DNA of 64,000 bases from Nibrella saemangeumensis. Its GTDB lineage: Bacteria; Bacteroidota; Bacteroidia; Cytophagales; Spirosomataceae. The translations under genes and the position numbers were made by a program. The stretch is from NCBI RefSeq assembly GCF_039541915.1, contig NZ_BAABHD010000024.1, positions 345,560 through 409,559 on the forward strand, read 5' to 3'. Positions within the stretch are counted from its first letter, which is position 1. Each line of letters starts with the position of its first letter. Of this stretch, positions 45,756-53,672 are shown piece by piece. The notes below the pieces were generated by a model. That model did no database searches and was not told the origin of the DNA. It saw only the letters and a program-made list of their open reading frames with translations.

Positions 45756-46115
45756 ATGAATATGCATGCTAACCCAATCAAACGCGCCGTGTTGGGCACC
45801 ATGACCGCAGCTTCATTGTCCTTAATGGCCCTTCCCGGCTTTGCTTACACGGCTGCGAATAACCAGCCAACGCAGCAGGAGCAGGCAAAAGGCGAAAAGG
45901 TAGCCAATGTCAGCATCAAAGGCATGACCTGCAATGTGTGCGAGAACAAGGTAAAAGATGGTGTCTCGAAAGTGAAGGGCGTCTCCGACGTAAAGGTATC
46001 GCACGAGCAGGGCACGGCCGTGGTTAAGTACGACCCGAAGAAAACATCGCTACCCGAAATCCAGAAAGCCGTAGCGGCTTCAGGTTTTGAAGTGGTATCG
46101 ACTAAAGTGAACTAA
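45756..46115 (+). CDS. Exported heavy-metal-associated (HMA) domain protein
   Basis: A 119-residue protein with an N-terminal membrane or signal segment (AVLGTMTAASLSLMALPGFA) and one HMA domain (about 50-119). The metal site is GMTCNVCENKV, the classical MxCxxC for Cu(I) or another soft metal, and the beta-alpha-beta fold ends GFEVVSTKVN. It is similar to periplasmic copper chaperone-like or MerP-like proteins of Bacteroidota. ATG 45756 is chosen over an upstream in-frame ATG at 45705 because it comes after the palindrome and opens into the signal segment. No P-type ATPase is adjacent. Confidence 0.87.
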   Translation: MNMHANPIKRAVLGTMTAASLSLMALPGFAYTAANNQPTQQEQAKGEKVANVSIKGMTCNVCENKVKDGVSKVKGVSDVKVSHEQGTAVVKYDPKKTSLPEIQKAVAASGFEVVSTKVN

Positions 46116-46120
46116 GTACC

Positions 46121-46153
46121 AGCGGTCGGAACCGGTATCCGGTTCCGACCGCT
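46121..46153. terminator. Bidirectional terminator hairpin between convergent genes
   Basis: AGCGGTCGGAACCGG (46121-46135) and CCGGTTCCGACCGCT (46139-46153) form a perfect 15-bp stem with a TAT loop. It begins 6 bases after the HMA stop codon, and its right arm touches the stop codon of the opposing gene, so it serves both. Confidence 0.8.
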
Positions 46154-46821
46154 TACGGCTCTTCATCCAGCATATCAGCGGCCAGGGCGTTTACGGTTTC
46201 CCAGGAGAACGGCAGCCACAGGCCGGTCATGTCATCGAACACCTCGGTAGCGGCCACGCAGGGGAACAGCTTGTAATCGAACTTGGGGTAGTTACTGACG
46301 AGATACCCCGGATAATAGTACTGCTTCTGCCGATTCCGGGCGTACTCAATCTTTTGCAGCATCAGATACTTTCCCAGGCCATACCGGCGGTAGGCCGGAT
46401 CATAGAAATTCATGATACCGGCAATGCTTTCGTTTCCGTCGTCGAAGATCCCAACGGCAATGAGCCGGTCACCGTCGCGTACTTCAACGGCGTAGGTATC
46501 AAAGGCATTGTAGCGCGATCCGTTCATCAGCCAGAACTCTACCGATGTGGGTGCGTCGAAATCGACCGCGCTTCGGTACCGGGCAAACAGGGTTTCGGCT
46601 TCGTCGGTCAGCACAAAGGGGTTTACTGCGACGGAGAAGCCGGCGTTGATGCGCAGCAACCGGCGCTGCTCACTTTTAAAGGCAACGACCGGCAGCAGCA
46701 TCCGCAGCCAGTGTACGGGGCAGATGGTGTCGTTGACAACCAGGTAACGGCAGGTAAATATGTCCTGGTGCATGCGGAAATAGCCCATGCTCAGCCAGAG
46801 GTCCAGATCACTTCCCGACAT
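46153..46821 (-). CDS. Arginyl/leucyl-tRNA-protein transferase-like GNAT protein
   Basis: A 222-residue cytoplasmic protein resembling the C-terminal GNAT half of ATE/Bpt aminoacyl-tRNA-protein transferases, which add Arg or Leu to protein N-termini in the N-degron pathway. The signs are the late block YYYPGYLVSNYPKFDYKLFP, close to the YVxxxPKMxYKxxF pattern of that family, and an earlier AGIMNFYDPAYRRYGLGKYL acyltransferase-like stretch. The N-terminal Cys-rich domain of true ATE is shortened, with FTCRYLVVNDTICPVHWLRM retaining two Cys. Bacteroidota proteins of this group are usually annotated this way, but activity is not shown. It begins 11 bases after the ArsC/Spx-fold gene, so they form a two-gene operon. 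Confidence 0.75.
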   Translation of the reverse strand: MSGSDLDLWLSMGYFRMHQDIFTCRYLVVNDTICPVHWLRMLLPVVAFKSEQRRLLRINAGFSVAVNPFVLTDEAETLFARYRSAVDFDAPTSVEFWLMNGSRYNAFDTYAVEVRDGDRLIAVGIFDDGNESIAGIMNFYDPAYRRYGLGKYLMLQKIEYARNRQKQYYYPGYLVSNYPKFDYKLFPCVAATEVFDDMTGLWLPFSWETVNALAADMLDEEP

Positions 46822-46832
46822 AAACTGTGTTT

Positions 46833-47186
46833 TTACCGCAACGGCGCAAAGGTTTTTTCATACTCCTCCGCTTTAAACCCCAATGCCACAATCTGTCCGT
46901 TGGCTTCGATCAGCGGCCGGCGGATTACGGAAGGTTTCGCCAGCATGAGCGCCGTAGCCCCTTCGGTGTCGGTGGGTTTTTCTGCGTCGGGCAGCTTCTT
47001 CCAGGTGATGCCGGACCGGTTCACCAGTTCCTCCCAGGATTTCTGGGTGAGCCAGTGCCGAATGATCTGCCCGTCGATGCCCTGCTTTTTGTAATCGTGA
47101 AACTGATAGGCAACGCCATGGTCGGCCAGCCAGGTGCGGGCCTTTTTGACGGTGTCGCAGTTGGGAATAGCGTATAAGGTGTACAT
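46833..47186 (-). CDS. ArsC/Spx-family (YffB-like) thioredoxin-fold protein
   Basis: A 117-residue small protein of the arsenate reductase ArsC/Spx family. ATG 47186 starts the family's usual first strand, MYTLYAIPNCDTVKKARTWL, with one active-site-position Cys in NCDTVKKA, and the late motif SVIRRPLIE carries the conserved Arg-Arg-Pro. The YffB subgroup has uncertain function (possibly glutathione-dependent thiol reduction). No arsenic genes are nearby, so arsenate detoxification is not implied. It is the first gene of a pair with the aminoacyltransferase-like gene. An upstream in-frame ATG at 47222 would add 12 residues unlike the family. Confidence 0.88.
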   Translation of the reverse strand: MYTLYAIPNCDTVKKARTWLADHGVAYQFHDYKKQGIDGQIIRHWLTQKSWEELVNRSGITWKKLPDAEKPTDTEGATALMLAKPSVIRRPLIEANGQIVALGFKAEEYEKTFAPLR

Positions 47187-47250
47187 GCAAGCTACATTAC
47201 GTGGGGCAAAATGTGGACACAAATATAAAGGGTACCTGCCACAACAAAAA

Positions 47251-47272
47251 AGCCCAGCATCCCTGCTGGGCT
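47251..47272 (-). terminator. Intrinsic terminator for the Gfo/Idh gene
   Basis: AGCCCAGCA and TGCTGGGCT form a perfect 9-bp stem across a 4-base loop. On the minus strand it is followed by TTTTTTGTTG. It lies about 70 bases beyond the Gfo/Idh stop codon. Confidence 0.85.
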
Positions 47273-47296
47273 AGACCTGATATGGTCCAAAGCCGA

Positions 47297-47330
47297 CGGT
47301 TCGCCGTCGCAACGTCGCAACGGCGAACCG
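47297..47330. repeat. REP-like hairpin
   Basis: CGGTTCGCCGT (47297-47307) and ACGGCGAACCG (47320-47330) are exact complements around a loop made of tandem CGTCGCAA words. It lies between the Gfo/Idh stop codon and that gene's terminator. The high symmetry suggests a dispersed extragenic palindrome or a second stabilising stem. Confidence 0.5.
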
Positions 47331-47340
47331 CTCTTGTACG

Positions 47341-48723
47341 TTACACGTTATTTGGGAAAGGATGCTTCCAGGGCTTTCGGTAAGGCCGCTGCAGCAGGGC
47401 GGTAGCTTCCTTATCGCCGACAACAATATGTTTCTGCGGATCGTACACGACCGGGCGGCCGGTCTGCATGGCGATGTTGGCCAGAATGCAGCTAGCCGTT
47501 GAAATGTGCCCTTCCTGAATATCCGCTACAGGGCGGCCGCCGTTTTCAATGGCCGCTATGAAGTTGAGCATGTGCAGGCGGGTGGCTGGCGCGGCATTCA
47601 ACTCAATGCGTTCTTCGGTAATATCTTCGGGATACTTTTCTTTTTCGTACACTACGTCTTTGTGGATCTTCTCGCCTTTAGTTGGGCCGTCTTTACCGAC
47701 CGGAATAAAATCGGCCCGCATGGTACTGGCGATCAGGGTACCTTTGTCGCCGTATAGCGTAAACGACCACGGATAATCCGGATTTGGTGCGGTTCCCCAC
47801 GAACGCTGCTGCCAGACGGCGTTGAGCCCATCGTATTCGAACACGGCTGTCTGGGTATCCGGAATATTGGATTTGCCTTCCTTCTGCACGTAGATTCCCC
47901 CCGTTGAGGTAATGCGTTTGGGCCAGCCGAGGCCCAGCATCCACCGGACTGTATCGAGCATGTGGACGCACATATCGCCCATGATACCGTTGCCATACTC
48001 GTTGAAGGTCCGCCACCAGCGGATGTGCGGCAGCCCGTCGTAAGGCCGCATCGGGGCCGGGCCCGTCCACATCTCATAATCCAGGAACTCAGGTACCGGC
48101 TGCACCGCCGGATTCCCATTGGCCCGCATATGCAGATAACAGCACATCTCTACGTGTGAAACTTTGCCAAGCAGACCCGCATCGACAACATTTTTTTTGA
48201 CGTCGATCAGGTGCGGGGTGCTTTTGCGCTGGGTACCTACCTGCACCACTTTATTGTATTTACGGGCAGCGGCCACCATGGCTTCACCTTCCAGGACATC
48301 CACGCTGATCGGCTTCTGCACATACACGTGCGCACCCGCTTTTACCGCATCAATCATGTTCAGCGCGTGCCAGTGGTCGGGTGTACCAATCAGCACAATG
48401 TCCATTTCATTTTCGGCCAGCATCTTCCGGTAGTCGCCGTACAGTTTGGGCGTCTTACCTGACTTCTGCCGCTGGCTCACCAGCTTGGCCGCGCCGTTGA
48501 GCAGGTTCTTGTCGACATCGCAGAGGGCCACTACCTCAACCGGGGCCACCTGAATGAGCCGGAACAAATCGCTTTTCCCGTACCACCCGGTACCGATCAG
48601 CCCAACCCGGTAGGTCTTCGCCTGATTAATGATATCCATACCCTGGGCACCAAAGGCCGACAGGGCGAGTGAAGCAGTCGCGCCCTGCAGGAAACGACGA
48701 CGGTTTATGTTGAATAATTCCAT
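47341..48723 (-). CDS. Gfo/Idh/MocA-family oxidoreductase with Tat signal
   Basis: A 460-residue NAD(P)-dependent oxidoreductase of the Gfo/Idh/MocA type, acting on a sugar or inositol-like compound outside the cytoplasm. The N-terminus is a Tat signal (NRRRFLQGATASLALSAFG). The Rossmann motif GLIGTGWYGKSDLF follows, then AGAHVYVQKPISVDVLEGEA, in which Lys of QKPIS is the family's catalytic lysine, and NGIMGDMCVHMLDTVRWML. The secreted, Tat-exported subgroup is common in Bacteroidota and Planctomycetota; its substrates are mostly unknown. Many Gfo/Idh proteins of this kind carry their cofactor folded across the membrane. The gene stands alone, with a palindrome just before its start and a terminator after it. 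Confidence 0.9.
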   Translation of the reverse strand: MELFNINRRRFLQGATASLALSAFGAQGMDIINQAKTYRVGLIGTGWYGKSDLFRLIQVAPVEVVALCDVDKNLLNGAAKLVSQRQKSGKTPKLYGDYRKMLAENEMDIVLIGTPDHWHALNMIDAVKAGAHVYVQKPISVDVLEGEAMVAAARKYNKVVQVGTQRKSTPHLIDVKKNVVDAGLLGKVSHVEMCCYLHMRANGNPAVQPVPEFLDYEMWTGPAPMRPYDGLPHIRWWRTFNEYGNGIMGDMCVHMLDTVRWMLGLGWPKRITSTGGIYVQKEGKSNIPDTQTAVFEYDGLNAVWQQRSWGTAPNPDYPWSFTLYGDKGTLIASTMRADFIPVGKDGPTKGEKIHKDVVYEKEKYPEDITEERIELNAAPATRLHMLNFIAAIENGGRPVADIQEGHISTASCILANIAMQTGRPVVYDPQKHIVVGDKEATALLQRPYRKPWKHPFPNNV

Positions 48724-48743
48724 GTATAGTAAGGGGTCTTTTT

Positions 48744-48759
48744 AGCCGATGCATCGGCT
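48744..48759. promoter_or_regulatory. 16-bp perfect palindrome before the Gfo/Idh start
   Basis: AGCCGATGCATCGGCT is self-complementary and ends 20 bases upstream of the ATG on the minus strand. It may be an operator or a leader hairpin. The remaining divergent gap up to 49018 contains no gene that I can support. Confidence 0.4.
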
Positions 48760-49018
48760 GGTCAATTATAAGGTCTAGGGTTCTCACGTATAAAGCCAGT
48801 CCTGTTTGGCAAATACTCTTACGATAGGGGCAAATCTTACAGCACCTGCGTGAAAGGTAATAGCGCGTCAGCGCATTTCCGCTACTCATTAATCCGGCTG
48901 TTCACACAGCCAGACCGGTGCTTCACACGATAACTGGTTTTTGAGGGTTTTCGGGACAGTACTTTCGGGTAGTCTTAAAGACAACCAAACTGTTTATTCA
49001 ATCTCAAAACCTGTAATC

Positions 49019-49537
49019 ATGAAAACGATTAGCGTATTCTTCTCCCTGCTGTTTATTACCAGCCTTACGTTTGCTCAATCTGCTGCCGACGAAAAAGCCG
49101 TACGGGCAGTCATTCAGAAAATGGATGATGCCTGGAATGCGCACGATTACACCTATACCGGCAAGTACGATATCTACGCTCCGGATGCCGTAATGATTAA
49201 CCCGGTCGGTATGTACTGGAAAAACAGGGGTGAAATCCAGAGAGCGCACAAAGCTTACGGGGAAACCATGTTTAAGTACGGATCGGCAAAGAGCGAGCAG
49301 GTAGATGTCCGGTTTCTGGCACCAACAGTAGCTATGGCAACGATCAAAGCAATGTACCGGACGGATAAAGACCATACCCTGCCGGGAGGACAGAAAGTTT
49401 CTAAGGGAACTACCGATTATGACATGCTCAATGTCATTCTTACCAAGAAAAACAATGACTGGAAGATTGCCTCTGTTCAGTTAACTCCAATTAATGCTCA
49501 GGCTGCTCCTCATAACCCAATCCGGGCAAGCCGCTGA
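49019..49537 (+). CDS. Exported SnoaL/NTF2-like fold protein
   Basis: A 172-residue periplasmic protein. ATG 49019 begins a signal peptide (KTISVFFSLLFITSLTFAQS). The mature part is one NTF2-like domain: the first helix KAVRAVIQKMDDAWNAHDY, the strand FAPTVAMATIKAMYRT and the terminal KNNDWKIASVQLTPINAQ are typical of the SgcJ/EcaC/DUF4440-type group. Members bind small molecules or are of unknown function; no catalytic residues can be assigned. The gene is followed by a strong terminator, and an upstream in-frame ATG at 48941 would place the signal peptide inside the protein. Confidence 0.82.
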   Translation: MKTISVFFSLLFITSLTFAQSAADEKAVRAVIQKMDDAWNAHDYTYTGKYDIYAPDAVMINPVGMYWKNRGEIQRAHKAYGETMFKYGSAKSEQVDVRFLAPTVAMATIKAMYRTDKDHTLPGGQKVSKGTTDYDMLNVILTKKNNDWKIASVQLTPINAQAAPHNPIRASR

Positions 49538-49541
49538 TTAT

Positions 49542-49578
49542 ACCAGTCCCCGGAAGGCACCGGCTTCCGGGGACTGGT
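49542..49578 (+). terminator. Intrinsic terminator after NTF2-like gene
   Basis: ACCAGTCCCCGGAAG (49542-49556) pairs perfectly with CTTCCGGGGACTGGT (49564-49578) over a 7-base loop and continues into TTTAATTT. It starts 4 bases after the stop codon. Confidence 0.92.
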
Positions 49579-49664
49579 TTTAATTTGCAGTAAATGCCTG
49601 TAAAAACGGAGTGCTTTTACGATATTGACATGAGTAACCAGGCCCTCTTCTGCATCTGATCCTT

Positions 49665-51707
49665 ATGCGCGGTGTAGTCCTTCTCTTTTTGTTGATCCTC
49701 CCTGCTGGGGCGGTAATGGCCCAGAGCCTTCCCGCGCTTACCTTTCACGGCCAGCCAACGCTGGAGCAGGGGATTTCCGTTGAGCCAAATTCATTATTCT
49801 ACGAGGACCCGACCGGCGATACCCTGACGCCTATATCGGTTATAGAACGCGAGCGGTTTGTTCCAGCCGCCCAAATGCCTCAGATACATAATGGTAACGC
49901 CCGGAAAATGCCCCGGACCAGTCAGGTAATCTGGCTCCAGTTCCGGGTGGCGAATACCCATTTCACTGACACACTGCGCCTGGAGTACATGGGTGGAATA
50001 CATGCCGTATACTCACTGTACAGGAAGACTAATGGCTCTTTTCAATTTTTAGGCAGCCGGGGTTTATGCGTTCCTACATCGCCAACCATTAACGGTGTAG
50101 CAGCGATACCAATCCTGATACCTCCCCGGACTACGCATCATTATTTTGTACGTGTAGCCGATTACCAGATTATGCTTGACAACATTGCCGGCCAGTTGCA
50201 TAACCAGCAAACCTTACTGGCAGGCATTGCACAGGAACTGCTCCTGAGCCGCTGGCTGTTTGGTGCTATGGCCATGATGTTGGGCGGCCTCCTGCTCATG
50301 GGGGGATACGCTTTATTCCAGTATCGGCTTACCCGCGACAAGGCTTTTCTGTATTATTCGCTTTACACGGGAGTAGCCGGCTGTTTTCTTATTGTCCTGG
50401 CAAACCCCCGCTTTCAGCTCGGGCTAACCCCAGCCGCCCTACCGTTTCTTGGCCATCCGGTCACGCTTACCTTTACGCATCTGCTGGGGCTGATGTATGC
50501 CTTGTTTCTGACCAATTTACTGGCAGTGCCCCGCCAGCAACCCAAACTCTGGCGAGCTATTCAGTTTATGATGATCGTGCTTACGCTGCTACAAGTTGCC
50601 GAGTTCATTCAAGCCTTTACGGGGACGTGGATTACCAGCAATGCCTTGTTTTTGCTAATCGATACAGTACCGGCCCTGTTGATGGGATTGATTCTGATTT
50701 TGGCGACCGTGCGTAGCGACACTAAACTTAAACCTTACCTGCTCACCGGTCAGATTAGTCTGTATTTTATTGCCATTTCACCCGTTCATGGCACTTATTT
50801 CCTGGAAAACGTCTCCCCTGAAGCTAATGTATTTCTCAACTACCCTCCTTTTTACATGATGCTGGGGCTGTGCGTCGAACTGTTCTGCTTTGCGCTGGCC
50901 CTGGCCTACCGCAGTAAACTGGTGGAAGAGGAGAAAAATCAATTGCAGGAAAGCTTCGCCAGAAAGTTAGAGACTGAACTAGACGCCCGTACACGCGAAG
51001 TAGAAGAGCAAAGCCAACTGCTGGAACAACAGCACATCCGCCAGCTGAAACTGGACTTTGACCAGCAGCTCGCCGAAATTCAGATGACGGCGCTGCGGGC
51101 GCAGATGAATCCGCATTTTATCTTCAACTGCCTCAACTCCATTCAGCTGTACACCACGAATAACAACGCGGCCAAAGCCTCGGATTACCTCAACCGCTTT
51201 AGCCAGCTTATCCGCCTGGTGCTGGAGAACTCCCGCTCGGAGCGGGTAACGCTGAGCAACGAACTGGAAGCCCTGCGGCTCTACCTGGAGATGGAGGCCA
51301 TGCGTTTTAAAGACAAACTCCGGTTTACCATAGAAACAGATCCTGAACTCGATTCAGACCTCATCGAGATACCTCCCCTGCTACTCCAACCGTATGTCGA
51401 AAATGCCATCTGGCACGGCCTGATGCACAAGCCCGAAGGCGGTCATGTCCAGGTCAACGTTGAGCCGGTCGAAACCGATTGCCTGCGCATCACTATCACC
51501 GACGACGGCATTGGCCGGGCCAAAGCGGCCGAACTGAAAAGCAAGTCGGCCACCCGTCACAAGTCGTTCGGCATGAAAATGACCGGCGAACGCATCTCCC
51601 TGATAAACCGGCTTTACCAGACCCAAACCCAGGTACAGGTACACGACCTGGTCGACGCGTACGGCCAAGCCGCTGGAACGGAGGTGGTACTGGAGATACC
51701 GGTATAA
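49665..51707 (+). CDS. LytS-type sensor histidine kinase with 7TM-DISM region
   Basis: A 680-residue membrane histidine kinase. A signal peptide (VLLFLLILPAGAVMAQ) precedes an extracytoplasmic DISM-type sensor domain (about 20-190, with QVIWLQFRVAN and the HYFVRVADYQ pattern). A seven-helix membrane block follows (about 200-425), then a coiled coil rich in Glu and Gln, and a LytS-type His_kinase domain with His484 in AQMNPHFIFNCLNSIQ. The ATPase region has LLQPYVENAIWHG and DDGIGR. This architecture usually reports on cell-envelope or sugar signals and phosphorylates a LytTR regulator. The next gene, 84 bases away across a hairpin-forming spacer, encodes exactly such a regulator. Confidence 0.92.
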   Translation: MRGVVLLFLLILPAGAVMAQSLPALTFHGQPTLEQGISVEPNSLFYEDPTGDTLTPISVIERERFVPAAQMPQIHNGNARKMPRTSQVIWLQFRVANTHFTDTLRLEYMGGIHAVYSLYRKTNGSFQFLGSRGLCVPTSPTINGVAAIPILIPPRTTHHYFVRVADYQIMLDNIAGQLHNQQTLLAGIAQELLLSRWLFGAMAMMLGGLLLMGGYALFQYRLTRDKAFLYYSLYTGVAGCFLIVLANPRFQLGLTPAALPFLGHPVTLTFTHLLGLMYALFLTNLLAVPRQQPKLWRAIQFMMIVLTLLQVAEFIQAFTGTWITSNALFLLIDTVPALLMGLILILATVRSDTKLKPYLLTGQISLYFIAISPVHGTYFLENVSPEANVFLNYPPFYMMLGLCVELFCFALALAYRSKLVEEEKNQLQESFARKLETELDARTREVEEQSQLLEQQHIRQLKLDFDQQLAEIQMTALRAQMNPHFIFNCLNSIQLYTTNNNAAKASDYLNRFSQLIRLVLENSRSERVTLSNELEALRLYLEMEAMRFKDKLRFTIETDPELDSDLIEIPPLLLQPYVENAIWHGLMHKPEGGHVQVNVEPVETDCLRITITDDGIGRAKAAELKSKSATRHKSFGMKMTGERISLINRLYQTQTQVQVHDLVDAYGQAAGTEVVLEIPV

Positions 51708-51714
51708 TACATAG

Positions 51715-51791
51715 AATGATTGAATGGTAGAGTGATTGAATCAAGTATGATTGAGCCATTCTATCATTCAACCTTCACTCATTCAATCATT
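51715..51791 (+). repeat. Inverted ATTGAATG-word spacer ending at a start codon
   Basis: AATGATTGAATG (51715-51726) is an exact complement of CATTCAATCATT (51780-51791). Between them the same words (GTGATTGAAT, TGATTGAG, TATCATTCAA) repeat in both orientations, so the whole spacer can fold. The right arm ends at the base before the ATG of the response regulator, so the stem would hide the ribosome entry site. Confidence 0.75.
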
Positions 51792-52532
51792 ATGCTTAAG
51801 GCTATAATCATCGACGATGAACCTGACTGTGTGCAGTTGCTGGCGCTGCAACTTAACGAACATTGCCCGCAGGTGCAGGTACTGGCGCAATTGACCAGTC
51901 CGGAAGAGGGGCTACGGGCGATTCGGAACCTGGAGCCGGATGTGGTGTTTCTGGATGTGGAAATGCCCCGGATGAATGGCTTCCAGTTGCTGGAGCAGCT
52001 GGACGACATTCCCTTCAGCCTGATTTTTGTAACGGCCTATAACGAGTTTGCCCTGCGGGCTTTCCGATTTAGTGCGCTGGATTACCTGCTCAAACCGCTC
52101 AGTGTATCCCATCTGACAGAAGCCGTCCGCAAAGCCGAGAAACGCCACCGCATTGACCAGCGGCAGCTTGACCTGTTGCGGTTCCAGCTCAAAGAAGGAC
52201 AGTATCCGTCCAAGATTGCTGTGCCGTTTCAGACCGGTGTTGTCTTTGTCGAATTGAAGGAACTCGTTTACTGCGAAGCAGACAGCAACTATACCAAACT
52301 CTTTCTGAGTAACGGCAAAAATTACCTGCTCTCGAAAACGCTGCGCGAGGTGCAGGAAGTGCTCGAAGAACGGAATTTCCTTCGGGTACACCGCCAATAC
52401 CTGATCAACCTCGACCACATCAAGATGTACCACAAAGGCGACGGCTCGTATCTGGTGATGACGGGCGACGTTTCTATCCCGGTCGCTAAGAATCAGAAAG
52501 ACCGGCTGGTGCAGAAATTCGGGTGGTTATAA
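51792..52532 (+). CDS. LytTR-type response regulator
   Basis: A 246-residue response regulator. The receiver begins LKAIIIDDEPDCVQLL with Asp55 in VFLDVEMPRMNG as the phosphoacceptor and ends ALDYLLKPLS. The C-terminal LytTR DNA-binding domain has FVELKELVYCEADSNYTKLF, a LSKTLREVQEVL helix and FLRVHRQYLINLDHIKMY. It is the partner of the LytS kinase just upstream. ATG 51792 is used because the true receiver starts there; the frame is open further upstream but only through the repeat spacer. The cell-wall cluster begins 98 bases downstream on the same strand and could be one of its targets (inference). Confidence 0.93.
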   Translation: MLKAIIIDDEPDCVQLLALQLNEHCPQVQVLAQLTSPEEGLRAIRNLEPDVVFLDVEMPRMNGFQLLEQLDDIPFSLIFVTAYNEFALRAFRFSALDYLLKPLSVSHLTEAVRKAEKRHRIDQRQLDLLRFQLKEGQYPSKIAVPFQTGVVFVELKELVYCEADSNYTKLFLSNGKNYLLSKTLREVQEVLEERNFLRVHRQYLINLDHIKMYHKGDGSYLVMTGDVSIPVAKNQKDRLVQKFGWL

Positions 52533-52630
52533 GGGTATTCGTATATTGGCAGGCCGGGACAGAGCGTTAAACATCGACAGCCGTTCTTCGGTTGTTTTAC
52601 AGCGACCCCGATACCCAAGAATACCCTTGC

Positions 52631-53578
52631 ATGAAAGGAAAACCAACATTCTGGCAGCGGATCGGCCTGCACGACTGGTTTCTGAACCGGACCGTGTCGG
52701 CCACGCAGCAGCCGACCATTACGCCCGATAACGTATACCATTATATCCTCGACAAGTTCAACGAGTCCATCGGCCAGTTGTCGTTTGCCAACCGGGTTGT
52801 CTTCTACCACGAATACATCATCTGCTTCAACCCGGATGACTACCAGGACTTTATGGATGCCAAAAAAGGCATATTCGGTCTGATTGTCCATGAATCCGTC
52901 AAGCAGTTTTATCAATTGCTAAGGCAGCACCGGACGCAGGGCAAGACCGTCGAACCGTCGAGCCGCAAGTGGGTATTTCGGTTTGTGTCGCATCCCGATT
53001 ATGCACGCGGAGACATCGGTTTCATCGGACGATTACTCCCCGGCAGCACCCCGAAAGAAGAGAACCTGCGGGTAACGTTTATTCCGCGCCAGACGGGTAT
53101 TGCCGAAACGCTCGACATCAACCAGAATATCCTGCAGGGCTTCAACTTTTACAGCGAGGGCTACTATGAGGTGCCCTACGCCGAGGAACTGCACTACGAC
53201 GAAAAGCAACTCAGCAACAGCGTGCAGGCTGGCCTGGCCCGGCTGGAAACGATCCTGCCCGATAAAGCCTATTCGGGCAAAAAAATAGAGTTTCTGATGA
53301 ACAGCGAAGACATTGTGGTGTCGGGGCAGGAAGAAACCCGCGACAGCCCCGACATTTTCCGCATCCCCTCCGACTGGGTCAATACCCCGCACCTGCGCAT
53401 CCGGTACAGCAAAGCAGACAATACGTTTTACCTCGCGTCGTTCGGTGAGAAAACCCTGGTCAATGAGAAGGAGGTCACCCGGAGCGACGTAAACGCCCCC
53501 TCGTGGGTAGAGCTTCCCATCAACTCCCGCATTATGCTGAACGGCATCGTCGGAATTAACATCTTTAAGCCGGTTTAA
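52631..53578 (+). CDS. FhaA-like protein (DUF3662-type domain plus degenerate FHA)
   Basis: A 315-residue cytoplasmic protein opening a phospho-signalling cluster. The middle part, FYHEYIICFNPDDYQDFMDA through WVFRFVSHPDYARGD, follows the pattern of the N-terminal DUF3662 domain of actinobacterial FhaA (V-L-x-P-x-D-Y, then a strand ending F-x-x-x-D-x-x-x-x-G). The last 75 residues look like the second half of an FHA domain (FGEKTLVNEKEV, then INSRIMLNGIVGINIF), but the usual GR and SxxH phosphothreonine-binding residues are not clear, so it may have lost or changed binding. ATG 52631 is chosen because the domain follows soon after; upstream codons in frame have no similarity. The domain match is a reading by eye and should be tested. 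Confidence 0.6.
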   Translation: MKGKPTFWQRIGLHDWFLNRTVSATQQPTITPDNVYHYILDKFNESIGQLSFANRVVFYHEYIICFNPDDYQDFMDAKKGIFGLIVHESVKQFYQLLRQHRTQGKTVEPSSRKWVFRFVSHPDYARGDIGFIGRLLPGSTPKEENLRVTFIPRQTGIAETLDINQNILQGFNFYSEGYYEVPYAEELHYDEKQLSNSVQAGLARLETILPDKAYSGKKIEFLMNSEDIVVSGQEETRDSPDIFRIPSDWVNTPHLRIRYSKADNTFYLASFGEKTLVNEKEVTRSDVNAPSWVELPINSRIMLNGIVGINIFKPV

Positions 53579-53579
53579 T

Positions 53580-53659
53580 GTTCAATGCTCCAAGTTTCAT
53601 GTTTGGACAAAGCAATCGCCGGGTGGCCTCGCTGAAACCTGGAACTTAAAACCTGAAAC
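53580..53659 (+). repeat. Inverted TGAAACCTGGAA-word spacer
   Basis: The 25 bases at 53580-53604 (with CCAAGTTTCATG) match the reverse complement of 53635-53659 (with CCTGGAACTTAAAACCTG) at 17 positions. The same words reappear in a much better stem at 60203-60297. The element fills the gap between the FhaA-like gene and the micropeptide/PP2C genes. Confidence 0.5.
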
Positions 53660-53672
53660 AACTCAAACGCCT

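Noticed and set aside
46833..47186. Arsenate resistance operon
   Set aside because: The protein is of the YffB/Spx-like subgroup and no arsB, arsR or acr3 gene is near.
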